From DATCZB01 sp035513215 (lineage in GTDB: Bacteria; Pseudomonadota; Gammaproteobacteria; Steroidobacterales; Rariloculaceae): a DNA stretch of 64,000 nt. Each line of letters starts with the position of its first letter. Positions within the stretch are counted from its first letter, which is position 1. The stretch is taken from positions 16,196 through 80,195 of the forward strand of contig DATKCK010000099.1 of NCBI GenBank assembly GCA_035513215.1. The letters are read 5' to 3'. The notes under the pieces were generated by a model, which worked only from the letters and a program-made list of their open reading frames with translations, was not told the origin of the DNA and did not search any database. Positions 7,993-17,045 of the stretch are shown in pieces. Position numbers and translations under genes: made by a program.

Positions 7993-9240
7993 ATGACAAC
8001 CGCGGAACCAGCCCTGCCCAAGCAAGCCAAACCCGGAGCGGAACGCCGTTCGGCGCTGTTCTATGTACTGCTGGCCGCGGCCCTCTTGATTTTCATCCAG
8101 ACATTCGCGCTGCTGTCGCCCATTCTGCTGTCGCTGCTGCTCATTCTGCTGATCTCCCTCGCGCTCAATCCGGTCATCGCCCGGATGCGGGCATGGACGG
8201 GAGGCAGAAAGGGCGCGGCGGGACTGCTCGCGCTGGCCATGGTCGGGGTCATGGGCCTGACGGGCTGGGCTTTCTCCGTACCGATGAAGGATTCCGTCGC
8301 CGAATTCGCGGAACAACTGCCCGAGTACTGGGAACGGCTCCAAAGGCCGCTGATTAAACTGGAACAACAAGCCGTGAGTTCGGAGCAAAAACTGCAGGCG
8401 GAAGTGACCACGGACATCGCGCTGGAAAGGGCGGCAGCGGGCGTGTTCGAAGCCGAGCCGGCCGCCGTCGAAGCAGCCCCGCCCGAACCGGAACTGGAAC
8501 CGGAATCGGAATTGGGATCGGTTCGCTCCAGTTTGGGCCAGATGCTCGAGGGGGTGATTGGGAGCTTCGCAGCCGTGGCGTTCAACGGCGCCCAGATTCT
8601 GATCGTGTTGGTGACTGTCTTCTTCGGCGTGTTCTATACGCTGATGAATCCCCGCCCGATCTTTGGGGCTATGTTTTCCCTCGTACCCGATCGTCACCAC
8701 GATCAGGCCCTGACCATTATGCAACGCATAGGGGAATTCGTTCCCCGCTGGGCTGGTGCGACGCTCCTGGGGATGGTGATAATTGGCTTCCTGGTGTTTT
8801 TGCTCATGTGGCCGTTGTTCGGTTTCATGGATGCGCTGGTGCTGGGGCTGATCGCGGGAATCTTAGAGGCAGTTCCCTTTGTGGGCCCGCTGCTCAGCGC
8901 CGTGCCGGCCCTGTTGCTCGCTTTTGGGGAAGGCGGCATGACTCCGCTGTGGGTGGTGCTCGCCTACCTGGGAATCCAGGCCCTGGAGAACAATGTGATT
9001 CTCCCGTTTGTCATGGCCCGCGGGATGAAACTACATCCGTTGGCGGTGATCTTTTCCATGCTCCTTTGCGTGGCTGCGTTCGGGGTGCTGGGAGTCTTGG
9101 TAGCGGCCCCGCTGGTGGCCATCGTGATCATCCTGCACGATGAACTCTATCGAAAGCGCTTTCTTTCCATGGTCACCGACGCCGACTTGGATCGGCTGTC
9201 ACGGAAGGCTCTCCACGAAAAAGTGTCCGCGAAAAGATGA
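7993..9240 (+). CDS. AI-2E family transporter (PerM/YdiK-like permease)
   Basis: The 415-aa inner-membrane protein has two to three hydrophobic segments at about 15-65, one at about 75-95, a long soluble insert (about 100-200) with an unusual acidic Glu/Pro/Ala stretch, and five or so C-terminal segments. The C-terminal half shows VPFVGPLLSAVPALLLAF, LENNVILPFVMARGMKLHPLA-type and GVLGVLVAAPLVAI motifs typical of the family. Members export small solutes or signalling molecules or act in ion homeostasis, and the substrate cannot be read here. AAAGG lies about 8 nt before the ATG. No obvious operon partners. Confidence 0.88.
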   Translation: MTTAEPALPKQAKPGAERRSALFYVLLAAALLIFIQTFALLSPILLSLLLILLISLALNPVIARMRAWTGGRKGAAGLLALAMVGVMGLTGWAFSVPMKDSVAEFAEQLPEYWERLQRPLIKLEQQAVSSEQKLQAEVTTDIALERAAAGVFEAEPAAVEAAPPEPELEPESELGSVRSSLGQMLEGVIGSFAAVAFNGAQILIVLVTVFFGVFYTLMNPRPIFGAMFSLVPDRHHDQALTIMQRIGEFVPRWAGATLLGMVIIGFLVFLLMWPLFGFMDALVLGLIAGILEAVPFVGPLLSAVPALLLAFGEGGMTPLWVVLAYLGIQALENNVILPFVMARGMKLHPLAVIFSMLLCVAAFGVLGVLVAAPLVAIVIILHDELYRKRFLSMVTDADLDRLSRKALHEKVSAKR

Positions 9241-9345
9241 TTACATCCATGCCCCAAACAGTTCGTCACTCCCATGCCAGGAATAACTCCTGTGGGTCCC
9301 GAAAACCTGCAATAGAATCAGGCGTGACCTTGCTGTTGAAAGTAT

Positions 9346-9421
9346 TGGTGCCGGTGAAGAGATTCGAACTCCCGACCCACGCATTACGAATGCGTTGCTC
9401 TACCAGCTGAGCTACACCGGC
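9346..9421 (-). tRNA. tRNA-Thr (anticodon CGT)
   Basis: Read on the minus strand, the 76-nt gene folds into a standard cloverleaf: acceptor GCCGGTG paired with CACCGGC, D arm GCTC-AGCTGGTA-GAGC, anticodon stem ACGCA/TGCGT around loop TTCGTAA (anticodon CGT), T arm GGGAG-TTCGAAT-CTCTT-type, discriminator A and encoded CCA. A TAAAAT box lies about 57 nt upstream of the mature 5' end. A second copy of its 5' half occurs at 24113-24152. Confidence 0.95.
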
Positions 9422-9423
9422 TT
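9384..9423 (-). repeat. Direct repeat, left copy (5' half of tRNA-Thr)
   Basis: These 40 nt, covering the tRNA-Thr 5' half from the anticodon loop through the acceptor 5' end plus 2 nt, recur at 24113-24152 in the same orientation with a single mismatch (39/40). The shared sequence ends inside the anticodon loop. This is the left boundary of the putative island. Confidence 0.8.
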
Positions 9424-9835
9424 GGTGAAATCCCCCTGCATAATCAACTACTTGTAGCGGTGGCAGGAGAGCAGCGCATTTTACCACCGTTTTTGCCACC
9501 ATTTTGCAGCCACACGCGGAGCACGGTGCCTCGCTTCTGGTCGCAAACCCGGTCGGCGCACTCGAGCAAGTGTGCCCGCCGCCCGCACCGCGACATCGCG
9601 ACGGCGCGCCGCGTGCTGCCGGCTCTCCGTCAGTTCCGGTCGCACGTCCTACCTTAGGCCCTCAATCATCCTCGACCGCCCGCGCTTGGTTGGCCTGGTT
9701 CGGCCATCTCTTGTCGTTCGATCCCGAATGATGAGCGTCCGGCTAGGACAACCTCTCGGCTTCGGGCAGTGAGTCGCTGGATCTCATACGAATCCAGCGT
9801 ATACTGGACGAAAAACAGCGACAGACGATATTCAC
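9422..9835. other. Gene-free stretch upstream of tRNA-Thr
   Basis: The first 90 nt contain the likely tRNA promoter read on the minus strand (TAAAAT at 9478-9483) in a segment resembling the one next to the tRNA fragment at 24.2 kb. The rest shows no convincing ORF. A TATACT box at about 9800 may serve the TM2 gene at 9836. Confidence 0.5.
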
Positions 9836-10132
9836 GTGCCCCTTGTAGAGCCTTCTAACAAGAGCTACGCCGTAGCTGTAGCATTGTCCGGAGTTTTCGG
9901 CGTGGCCGGTGTACACCACTTCTACCTTGGTCGGTACATCGAGGGAACGATCGACTTCAGCCTCCTCGTCGCAACGATCTATTTTTTTGTTACAGGGCAA
10001 ATCGGGTGGGCTATCCTGTTCGGCGTGGTCGACGCCTTGCACACGTTCGTCATTACGATCATGTTACTGACGGGCTCTTTCAAGGATGGTAAGGGCAAAG
10101 TCATTTGTTATCCAGGTCAACGCCTTACTTGA
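9836..10132 (+). CDS. TM2-domain membrane protein
   Basis: The 98-aa protein starts at GTG with only a weak ribosome binding site. It has the TM2 signature: a first transmembrane helix (YAVAVALSGVFGVAGVHHFY), the loop LGRYIEGTIDF, and a second hydrophobic region, here extended into a third helix (FVITIMLLTGSF). TM2 proteins are small two-helix inner-membrane proteins of unknown biochemical role. It is followed after 10 nt by a second TM2 gene with the more typical length. The two differ clearly in sequence, so they are not a recent duplication. Confidence 0.75.
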   Translation: MPLVEPSNKSYAVAVALSGVFGVAGVHHFYLGRYIEGTIDFSLLVATIYFFVTGQIGWAILFGVVDALHTFVITIMLLTGSFKDGKGKVICYPGQRLT

Positions 10133-10142
10133 GGAATACATC

Positions 10143-10370
10143 ATGTCGACCAGTATCGAAACGAGTCCAAAGGGTTTCGTGCCAACCGTTCTGCTATGCT
10201 TCTTTCTGGGTGTACTTGGAGTTCACCGCTTCTATGCCGGGAAAATCTGGACGGGGATCCTCATGCTCTTAACGTTCGGGGGACTCGGGATCTGGACGCT
10301 TGTCGACTTCGTCATCATCGTCTGCGGCAATTTCAAGGACCGTAACGGGTTGCCGATAAAGCCGGCATAG
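10143..10370 (+). CDS. TM2-domain membrane protein
   Basis: The 75-aa protein starts at ATG 10143 with GAGGAA 6 nt upstream. It contains the canonical TM2 pattern: helix VPTVLLCFFLGVLGVHRFYA, turn GKIWTGI and helix GGLGIWTLVDFVIIVCG, followed by FKDRNGLPI. It is the second gene of a two-gene TM2 unit. Upstream in-frame codons overlap the previous gene and lack a ribosome binding site. Confidence 0.85.
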   Translation: MSTSIETSPKGFVPTVLLCFFLGVLGVHRFYAGKIWTGILMLLTFGGLGIWTLVDFVIIVCGNFKDRNGLPIKPA

Positions 10371-10392
10371 GCTTCGATGCCAGGTATCGCGC

Positions 10393-11241
10393 TCAGTCCG
10401 AAATTAAACCTGCGATGATTCTCTGAATCTCCTTAGGCATGGCAGTCGAAGTGCCTATCATCCAGCCCTGTTCGGCTGCGTAGGCGTTGACGTGCGCGAT
10501 ACGGTCTTCGAGATCGGGGTGGCTGACCGTCCAGGTCGGAGTTTGTGAGGACGCGCTATCGTGAGCGTCCATCAGAAGTCGAAGTAAAGTTTCTGCGCCA
10601 CCGACGTGGCCGTACCGGCCCTGAATCGCCGTGATTCCAAGCACATCGGCAGCCGTCTCCTTTTCGCGGCTGTAGAACAGCAAACCGAGCTCGCCACCGT
10701 AGTCAGCGTAGGATCCCGCGACGAAAGCATAAAGCATCTGCAGTGCGACGACGCGGCCCAGGCCGGCGATCGGATCGCGATTCTTGATGTGTGCGATCTC
10801 GTGGGCCAGCACCATGGCCAGACTGTTCTCGTCGGGCAAAGCCTTGAGGAGGCCCGAAAACACGAAAATGTGGCCACCGAGAGTTGCGAACGCGTTTACC
10901 GTGTCGATGTCGTCCACGTAATGGACCGTCAGCTCGAAGTCTGTTGGCACGTCGATCCGTCTCGCGAGATCTTGTGCGAGCTTTCCGAGATATGTGCGCA
11001 ACGCTTCGTGCGCCTCACTCGGCTCCTCGTCGACGAGATATCCCGCGAAAACCTCGTAGGGGCGGACAAAGCGCTGTTCGAACGAAAATGGTAGATGGGT
11101 GACGATTCGATCGGCCGTAACGAAGACGGCGATGCAAGCTAGGAACAGCAGCCCGAAGAACGACGTGAGAAATATCGCGAGTTTGCGCAGATGGTTGTCG
11201 TGCGCCGCTGGAGGCTCGTAGTAGACGGGTTCGTTAGACAT
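10393..11241 (-). CDS. Membrane-anchored M48-family zinc metalloprotease
   Basis: The 282-aa protein has one N-terminal transmembrane helix (LAIFLTSFFGLLFLACIAVFV, about 22-42 once polar residues are trimmed) and an M48 peptidase domain. Zinc ligands are in VLAHEIAHIKN (about 168) and the third ligand is in YSREKETAADVLG (about 215). The HPDLEDRIAHV stretch near the C-terminus is also typical. The start ATG 11241 is preferred over a TTG 15 nt upstream. It resembles envelope quality-control peptidases. It is divergent from a second, secreted M48 gene at 11729. Confidence 0.88.
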   Translation of the reverse strand: MSNEPVYYEPPAAHDNHLRKLAIFLTSFFGLLFLACIAVFVTADRIVTHLPFSFEQRFVRPYEVFAGYLVDEEPSEAHEALRTYLGKLAQDLARRIDVPTDFELTVHYVDDIDTVNAFATLGGHIFVFSGLLKALPDENSLAMVLAHEIAHIKNRDPIAGLGRVVALQMLYAFVAGSYADYGGELGLLFYSREKETAADVLGITAIQGRYGHVGGAETLLRLLMDAHDSASSQTPTWTVSHPDLEDRIAHVNAYAAEQGWMIGTSTAMPKEIQRIIAGLISD

Positions 11242-11728
11242 CGAGCGTGGAGTCAAGAATCCAGATTACATCTCAGCAGGGCGAAAGAGGGGCGCGCTTA
11301 GCGCTGACAAGTGTACAGGTATAGGCCGCGGATTCCGCACGAGTATAGCGAATGGCCGACCTGATTGGAGGCGAAGGATGCCCGCTGAGATTGCGGGTCG
11401 CGCGAACGACCCTCTTCGCGTGATCTCGTGGCGTTCGGCGACCCGCGACCGCCCGCGGGTCGTCAGGCCTCAGCCGGCCATATCTTGCCATTCGCGCGAT
11501 TGTGCGCTTTGGCTCAAGACCGGCGAATTGCCGCATGGAGATTCGGCTCGATGACTCACCCAAATGAGTGATTCTTTTGGGCGGCGACGGCTGTACGCTT
11601 CGCGCTCCGGCCGGCACGGCAATAAACGTGCCGACTGCGCACAAAGGATAATAGCCATACTTTCGAAACGAGCTTCGCGCCCAGGGAGCCCGCCGCAACG
11701 CGACCAACGACTAGACGGGAGAACCACG
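11242..11728. other. Divergent intergenic region between two M48 genes
   Basis: It has no credible ORF. It contains a long-spaced inverted repeat GCGGGTCGC/GCGACCCGC (about 11393-11445), the dyad operator candidate at 11556-11571, and a small hairpin GGCACG-CGTGCC near 11617-11635. It probably holds promoters for both flanking peptidase genes. Confidence 0.5.
11556..11571 (+). promoter_or_regulatory. Candidate operator: 16-bp dyad TCACCCAAATGAGTGA
   Basis: The dyad matches 16120-16135 in 14 of 16 positions, and the identity continues into a T-rich flank (ATTCTTTTG versus ATTTTTTTG-like). The half sites TCACYCA and TGRGTGA are reverse complements. It lies 157 nt before the secreted M48 gene start. 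It may bind the LuxR-type regulator encoded at 14931-16061 (inference). Confidence 0.5.
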
Positions 11729-12811
11729 ATGAAACTCGCACCAAAACCCACGTCTCGCTTCTTGCGGCCGTCTCGATGGCTGATCGAGAGCGTGCTTGTG
11801 GCCGTCCTGATCGCGGGACCGGTCCATTCGCAAGGTCTGCTGAACCGCCTCAAGGACCGTCTCGGCCCGGCTTCGGGCGTCGTCGAAACCGCCATCGAGA
11901 ATCGCGCGGCGTTCGAAGGGTTCACGGACCAGGAGGAAATCGAAATCGCGAAGGAAAACTCCGGCCAGTTCGAAGCTCAAGCCGACTTCGTGGACGACCC
12001 TCGGCTCGACGCCTATCTGAATGGAATAGTGCAACGCCTTGCCGCGCACGCGGAGCCGAGGCCGTTCGAGTACCGCCTGAAAGTGGTCAGTGACCCGAAC
12101 ATCAACGCCTTCACCTTCGGCGGAGGATATCTCTATATGAACGCCGGCTTGCTCGCGCGCATGGAGAACGAAGCGCAAGTCGCCATGGTGCTCGGGCACG
12201 AGATCGCGCACGCGGCCGAATCCCACGTCACCGAAGGAATGAAGGCCGACGCAGGAATCAATCTCCTCGGACAGCTCGCCGGACAGGCCGCGGCATCTTC
12301 CGGCCGAATCGACCCCGAGGTGCTCCAGAAGACTTACGAGTACAGCATGAGCGCCACGATCAACGGTCACGGCCGCCGGCAGGAGTCGGAATCGGACGAG
12401 CTCGGCCTCGAGTACATGGTCAAGGCCGGTTACGACCCGCGCGAAGCGAGCGGCACGTTCGAGCAGCTCCTCAAGGAGTACGGCGACGCGTCGAAGATGG
12501 AAGCGTTCTTCTACTCGAGCCATCCGCGAAACGAGGAGCGCATGGCGCGCGCGGACGCATGGGTCGAAGCGAACAGCGAGCGATTCGAGTCGAGCAGCTT
12601 GACTGTGAACACCGAAGAGTTTCGGCAGGTCACGCACGACGTCGTGGTCGCGATGGGCAAATACGACTACGAGAACAGTCGCCTCGAATCCGCTCGAGCG
12701 ATGTTCGAGAAGGCCGCCGGCGACGGAGTCGACGATCCGGTGCCGCACGAGTACTTGGAGCTGATTGACGCCGCAACGAGCGAACGCGACGTCGAACGCG
12801 CTCTGGACTGA
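11729..12811 (+). CDS. Secreted M48-family zinc metalloprotease
   Basis: The 360-aa protein starts at ATG 11729 with GGGAGA upstream and has a signal-like N-terminus (SVLVAVLIAGPVHSQ). The M48 domain spans about 85-280: FGGGYLYMNAGLLARMENEAQ-type lead-in, zinc motif VLGHEIAHAAESH at about 153-165, and third ligand in ESESDELGLEYM. An Ala/Glu-rich C-terminal region (about 300-360) could be helical repeats. The likely role is periplasmic protein turnover, similar to LoiP or BepA without a clear TPR domain. A candidate operator lies about 160 nt upstream. Confidence 0.9.
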   Translation: MKLAPKPTSRFLRPSRWLIESVLVAVLIAGPVHSQGLLNRLKDRLGPASGVVETAIENRAAFEGFTDQEEIEIAKENSGQFEAQADFVDDPRLDAYLNGIVQRLAAHAEPRPFEYRLKVVSDPNINAFTFGGGYLYMNAGLLARMENEAQVAMVLGHEIAHAAESHVTEGMKADAGINLLGQLAGQAAASSGRIDPEVLQKTYEYSMSATINGHGRRQESESDELGLEYMVKAGYDPREASGTFEQLLKEYGDASKMEAFFYSSHPRNEERMARADAWVEANSERFESSSLTVNTEEFRQVTHDVVVAMGKYDYENSRLESARAMFEKAAGDGVDDPVPHEYLELIDAATSERDVERALD

Positions 12812-12942
12812 GGTCGGCGTGCAAACCGCCGGCCAAACGGAGCCGGTCACGATCACGGAGGGGCAGGTCGTCGACTTTTGATCTCGGGGAGAGAGGCCAT
12901 GAACTGTCGTCTTCGAGGCGGGCAAGTGACGGATCGCGGGAG

Positions 12943-13674
12943 ATGCTGACGCCGAAGAACTTCTGGGCATTTTTCGGCGGCCTGTGGCTCGTGGTCGGCT
13001 TGCTGTTCTTCGTGATCGGACTCTACCTCGGCGTGCAATACGTGACGACCGAGCAGCGCCTTGCGACCGAGGGCCGCATGGTCGAGGGCATGGTGCTTTC
13101 GAAGGCGATCCGTACGCGGACGTCGTCATCGTCGTCCACAGGCTCCGGGCGCCGCACGTCCAGGAGCTACGAAGTGACGTTTCGGTTTCCGACCTCAGAG
13201 GGCCCCATCACGAGCAGCGCCGACGTCTCGGCCGACGCGTGGGAGCGGCTGATCGAGCGCGAGCCGATCGCCGTGACGTACCTGCCGGACGATCCCGAGC
13301 GCCACCGCGTCGAGGGGCAAACGGCGGGTTGGGTCTTGCCCGTGATCTTCACCGGCCTCGGCGGCCTGTTCGGGGGGGTCGGCGCGTTCATCGTGCTCCG
13401 GGTGCTCTCGCGCCGCCGCATAATCGAGCGTTTACAGCGCGCGGGGCTGACGGCCGACGCGACCGTCACCGGCGTCGCGCCATCGCGGCTTGCGATCAAC
13501 GGCGTCCGGCAGACGGTCGTACGTTATCGATACCGTGACCAGCGCGGAAGTGAGCATTTCGGCAGCGAGACGCTCACGCCGGAGGCGGCCGCCGAGTGGA
13601 ACACAGGGGACGCCGCGCGCGTGCGCTACGATCCCCGCCGCCCGAGCGACCACGTATGGCTCGGCAGGCCATGA
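12943..13674 (+). CDS. DUF3592 membrane protein (first of pair)
   Basis: The 243-aa protein has a transmembrane helix at about 8-30 (WAFFGGLWLVVGLLFFVIG), an extracytoplasmic beta-rich DUF3592 domain (SYEVTFRFPTSEG, PIAVTYLPDDPERHRV), a second transmembrane helix at about 128-150 and a cytosolic repeat of the same fold (VVRYRYRDQRGSEHFG, ARVRYDPRRPSDHVW). It contains a Ser-rich low-complexity run at about 60-72. The function is unknown. Its stop overlaps the start of a second DUF3592 gene by 4 nt, so they form a coupled pair. Confidence 0.8.
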   Translation: MLTPKNFWAFFGGLWLVVGLLFFVIGLYLGVQYVTTEQRLATEGRMVEGMVLSKAIRTRTSSSSSTGSGRRTSRSYEVTFRFPTSEGPITSSADVSADAWERLIEREPIAVTYLPDDPERHRVEGQTAGWVLPVIFTGLGGLFGGVGAFIVLRVLSRRRIIERLQRAGLTADATVTGVAPSRLAINGVRQTVVRYRYRDQRGSEHFGSETLTPEAAAEWNTGDAARVRYDPRRPSDHVWLGRP

Positions 13675-14408
13675 GCGCTGCGCGACCGCGAGGTCCCTCG
13701 GTGTCGAAGCTCCTCGGGCGGGCGTTCCCGCTCTGGGTCGGCGGCGCCTTGCTCGTGTTCGGCCTGGTGTTCGGGGGCATCGGCGTGCGCGAAGGGCTGC
13801 GCGAGCAAGCGTATCGCGACCAGGGTCTGACGGCGGATGCGCGCGTGGTCGACAAGTCGATCGTGCGCGCCGAACGCGGCGAGCAGAATACGACGCGCTA
13901 CGTGCTGAGCTACCGCTATACGACTGCCGAAGGCGAGCCGCGCGACGGCACCGCCGACGTCTCGGTCGAGGAGTGGGAGCGCCTGGAGCCCGGAGCGGCG
14001 TTGCCGATCGTCTACCTGCCCGGGCAGATCGACACGAGCCGCCCGCAGGACGATGGCGATGCGGTTTTGCCGATCGTATTCGTGTCGATCGGCGCGGCAT
14101 TCGCGCTGATCGGCGGCACCGTCGCGTTCATGAGCGGACGATCGGTGGCGCGCATGATTCGCGTCTTAAGGATCGGCACGGATACCGACGGCACCGTGCT
14201 CCGCGCCGCGCCGACCAACGTCCGGATCAACCGCGTGCCTCAATGGCAGATCCACTATCGCTACCGCGACGGTCTCGGCCGCGTCCACGAAGCCGCATCG
14301 CACGTGGTCTCGCCGCGCGAAGGCTCGGCCTGGAACGAAGGCGACGCGGGCCGCGTACGCTTCGATCCGAAGCGGCCGCAGCACAGCGTTTGGATAGGCA
14401 GAGCATGA
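13671..14408 (+). CDS. DUF3592 membrane protein (second of pair)
   Basis: The 245-aa protein starts at ATG 13671 (ATGA overlap). It has the same architecture as its neighbour: a transmembrane helix at about 17-38 (LWVGGALLVFGLVFGGIGV), beta domain RYVLSYRYTTAEGEP with LPIVYLPGQ, a second helix at about 130-155 and a second beta unit IHYRYRDGLGRVHEA ending in RVRFDPKRPQHSVWIG. The two proteins are clear paralogs. They may form a membrane complex, but nothing here indicates substrate or partner. Confidence 0.8.
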   Translation: MSAARPRGPSVSKLLGRAFPLWVGGALLVFGLVFGGIGVREGLREQAYRDQGLTADARVVDKSIVRAERGEQNTTRYVLSYRYTTAEGEPRDGTADVSVEEWERLEPGAALPIVYLPGQIDTSRPQDDGDAVLPIVFVSIGAAFALIGGTVAFMSGRSVARMIRVLRIGTDTDGTVLRAAPTNVRINRVPQWQIHYRYRDGLGRVHEAASHVVSPREGSAWNEGDAGRVRFDPKRPQHSVWIGRA

Positions 14409-14930
14409 TCAGCTCTACGCTCCGGCCAACCCGCGCGGTTGTATCGCGCGCGTGGATGCGCCGCCTCCCGAGGCTCTGGCGGACGACAGCCCGCTGCCGA
14501 CGAGGGATCCTTGCGCGGCTCCGCGGGCGCTGCTCTCCCACGCGCAAGCCGAGCGCCAACGCGCGTTGGATCGGCTGAAGCAGATCAGTGAGGAATTCGT
14601 GTCGCTCGCCGCTCGCGAGGCGACGCAGCGTCGAACGAAGGATCAGCTTCAAGGAGATGGCGCTCAACATCGCGGTCAGCGAGAACCGGCTCGAAGGCTG
14701 CTGAGCCACGACGCCGCCGCGATGCGGGGCTCTTCGACAGCGTGACCAGCGGCCAGCCGTTGGGGGTCGGCAAATGCTCCATGTTGCAGTCGTCGGTGGC
14801 TCAAGGTCAGCGCATGATCACTAACAGATACCGGCCGGCGACCTTGTGCAGCTCTCGGACCGTCGAGTAACCGCCGCCGGCTCCCGAGCATGACGCGCTA
14901 GGAACGGCGACCGAAGGCCGTGAGCGTGTG
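14409..14930. other. Gene-free stretch, possible decayed coding remnants
   Basis: Short frames such as 14452-14745 (with a helical stretch LLSHAQAERQRALDRLKQISEEF) look like a relic rather than an intact gene: no ribosome binding site, poor continuity and no recognisable family. I see nothing else in it. It separates the DUF3592 pair from the luxR 3' end. Confidence 0.35.
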
Positions 14931-16061
14931 TCAACGCAGACCTTCGGGGCCGCGCAGCACCAAGCCGACGAGCTCGCTTTGGCGGTGCGTGTCGGTCTTG
15001 CGAAACACGAAGCGCAACAGCGTGCGCGCCGTGTGCACGCTCATGTCGAGCCGCTCCGCGGCCTCGTGGAGATCGCGCCCGCGCACGAGCTCCGCGACGA
15101 CGGCGGCCTCGCGCGCGGTGAGGCCGTAGAGGCGTCTCAGCTTATCCGGCACAAGTTCCGGTTCTCGGTCCGGATCGGTGACGAATGCGATGGCAGCCGG
15201 CCGGGGCGCGAAGCCCTGCTCGACATGAATCGGGCTCAACGAGAGCGCCAACGCCCGGTGCCGCGAAGGACGCGACACACGCAGGGAGCCTCCCGGCCGC
15301 AAGCACTGCCCCTGTTGCGTCGCGATCGTCTCGCGCACGAGCAATTGGAGGGCGGCGTTCTCCCTGGCATTCGATGCAGTCAAGGCACCCTGGCGCGTCG
15401 CGAGCCCGTCTGCGCGAGCGAGCAGTGCGGCTGCCGAGCGGTTCATCCATACAACCTTACCGGCTGCATCCAGCAGGATCACGCCGCAGGCGAGCATATC
15501 CCAGGCTTGCTCGTGCGCGTGCCGTTGCGCGTTGCCGGCCGTGAGCCGCAAGAATACCTCCAGCGCGCGACGCACGTGGGGCAGCGCCGCGTGCAGCAGG
15601 TCGAGATCCGAGGCCGAGTAGGGGCTCGAGCGCTTGACGCGGTTGACACCCACGAAAGCAACGTGCGCCGCGCTGTCGAGCGCGACGGCTCCCAGGCCGT
15701 GGTAAAGATCCCTCGGACGGTAGATATCGCGATAAAGCGGCGTGCGCTGCCACGCCGTGTCGGTATGCACTTGCTCGCGAACGACGATCGCGCCTACATC
15801 CGCCGCAAGCAGCAACGGGATCGACGGATTCGTCTCGGGCTGAGCGTAGTGGTCGTTGAAGAGCGAGAAATGCTCGGTATCGCCCGCTGCGTCTTGCACG
15901 AGGAACTCGGGGCATCCATCGCGGCGATACACCCCAAGCAGCGACCAGTCTGCGCCCATGAGTCCGCTGACGCGCGATAGCGCGTCGGCCCATGCCTCCG
16001 GCTCGAGCGCCGCTTCGTAGAAAACGGCGGCCATATCGAGCAGTTCGGCTTCTCTTGCCAT
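14931..16061 (-). CDS. LuxR-family helix-turn-helix transcriptional regulator
   Basis: The 376-aa protein has a C-terminal LuxR/GerE DNA-binding domain (about 315-370: LTAREAAVVAELVRGRDL, AERLDMSVHTARTLL). The N-terminal 300 residues look like a GAF/PAS-type sensor region (FYEAALEPEAWADALSRVSG and, later, VILLDAAGKVVWMNRSAAAL, a PAS-like strand pattern). It is not an acyl-homoserine-lactone receptor by sequence. It is transcribed divergently from a secreted-protein gene, and a 16-bp dyad lies 59 nt before its start, suggesting autoregulation and control of the neighbour. Confidence 0.85.
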   Translation of the reverse strand: MAREAELLDMAAVFYEAALEPEAWADALSRVSGLMGADWSLLGVYRRDGCPEFLVQDAAGDTEHFSLFNDHYAQPETNPSIPLLLAADVGAIVVREQVHTDTAWQRTPLYRDIYRPRDLYHGLGAVALDSAAHVAFVGVNRVKRSSPYSASDLDLLHAALPHVRRALEVFLRLTAGNAQRHAHEQAWDMLACGVILLDAAGKVVWMNRSAAALLARADGLATRQGALTASNARENAALQLLVRETIATQQGQCLRPGGSLRVSRPSRHRALALSLSPIHVEQGFAPRPAAIAFVTDPDREPELVPDKLRRLYGLTAREAAVVAELVRGRDLHEAAERLDMSVHTARTLLRFVFRKTDTHRQSELVGLVLRGPEGLR

Positions 16062-16119
16062 GCTGGGCCTGGCGTTGGTTCTTCTAGCTTTTCCCGTCTA
16101 TGATCAACCATTCTATAGT

Positions 16120-16135
16120 ATCACTCAAATGGGTG
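16120..16135 (+). promoter_or_regulatory. Candidate operator: 16-bp dyad TCACTCAAATGGGTGA
   Basis: It is the second copy of the dyad at 11556-11571. It lies in the luxR/secreted-protein divergent region, 59 nt from the luxR start and 171 nt from the opposite start, nearly the same distance as the first copy keeps from its downstream gene. It is probably a binding site for the adjacent LuxR-type protein. Confidence 0.55.
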
Positions 16136-16306
16136 ATTTTTTGCAGCCGGCCAAACGATATCCTTTCCTTTGCGCGACGGGGATTCCTTGCGCGGGAAGC
16201 GCCCAAAGCGTCGGGCGCGCGCGTCAGTTCACGTGCAATTTCTGGAAGATGCGCTACGCCTCTGCTTCGTCGAGCGAGTAACGGCGTGAAGCGCCGAGGA
16301 GGTCCA

Positions 16307-16737
16307 ATGTCCATCACTCGTGTCGTCCCGCTTCTCGTCATGCTGGTGCTTCCGCGTCTCGCTTCGGCGGAGGAGCTTGCGAGCCTGGCTGAAGCCCGCA
16401 TGCTCGCGGACAACGCCGTTGCGCTCTTCAAGGACGAGAAGTTCGCCGAAGGGTACGGCCTCTTGACGCCGTATTGGCCCCTCGAGCCCGCCGAGATCAA
16501 TGACTTGGTCGGGCAGACACTCGGTCAATGGCCGATCGTGCAGCAGCGGTTCGGCACGGCGGTCAGCACGGAGTTCGTGAGCGAAGCGAGCGCCGGCAAT
16601 TCGTTCGTTCGCTACACCTATCTGCACAAGTTCCAGAATCACGCCATCCGTTGGATTTTCACGTTTTACAGCGCGAACGACACCTGGGTCGTCAACGGCG
16701 TGTCGTTCGACGATCAGATCGATCTGTTGTTCGACAG

Positions 16738-16744
<7 letters not shown>
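16307..16744 (+). CDS. Secreted protein of unknown function, divergent from luxR
   Basis: The 145-aa protein starts at ATG 16307 with GAGGAGG 6 nt upstream and has a signal peptide (LLVMLVLPRLASA). The mature part has an N-terminal helix (EARMLADNAVALFKDEKFAEG) and a beta-rich C-terminal half (FVRYTYLHKFQNHAIRWIF, DTWVVNGVSFDDQI), a pattern resembling small cone-shaped NTF2-like or DUF3887-like folds. I cannot name the family. Its position opposite luxR and behind the shared dyad suggests that it is the main local target of that regulator. Confidence 0.7.

Positions 16745-17045
<301 letters not shown>

Noticed and set aside
9266..9502. Minus-strand ORF of 78 codons
   Set aside because: It is a translation of the tRNA-Thr gene and its flanks, not a protein.
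14452..14745. 97-codon frame with a helical stretch
   Set aside because: It has no ribosome binding site or family signal; treated as possible degraded sequence.
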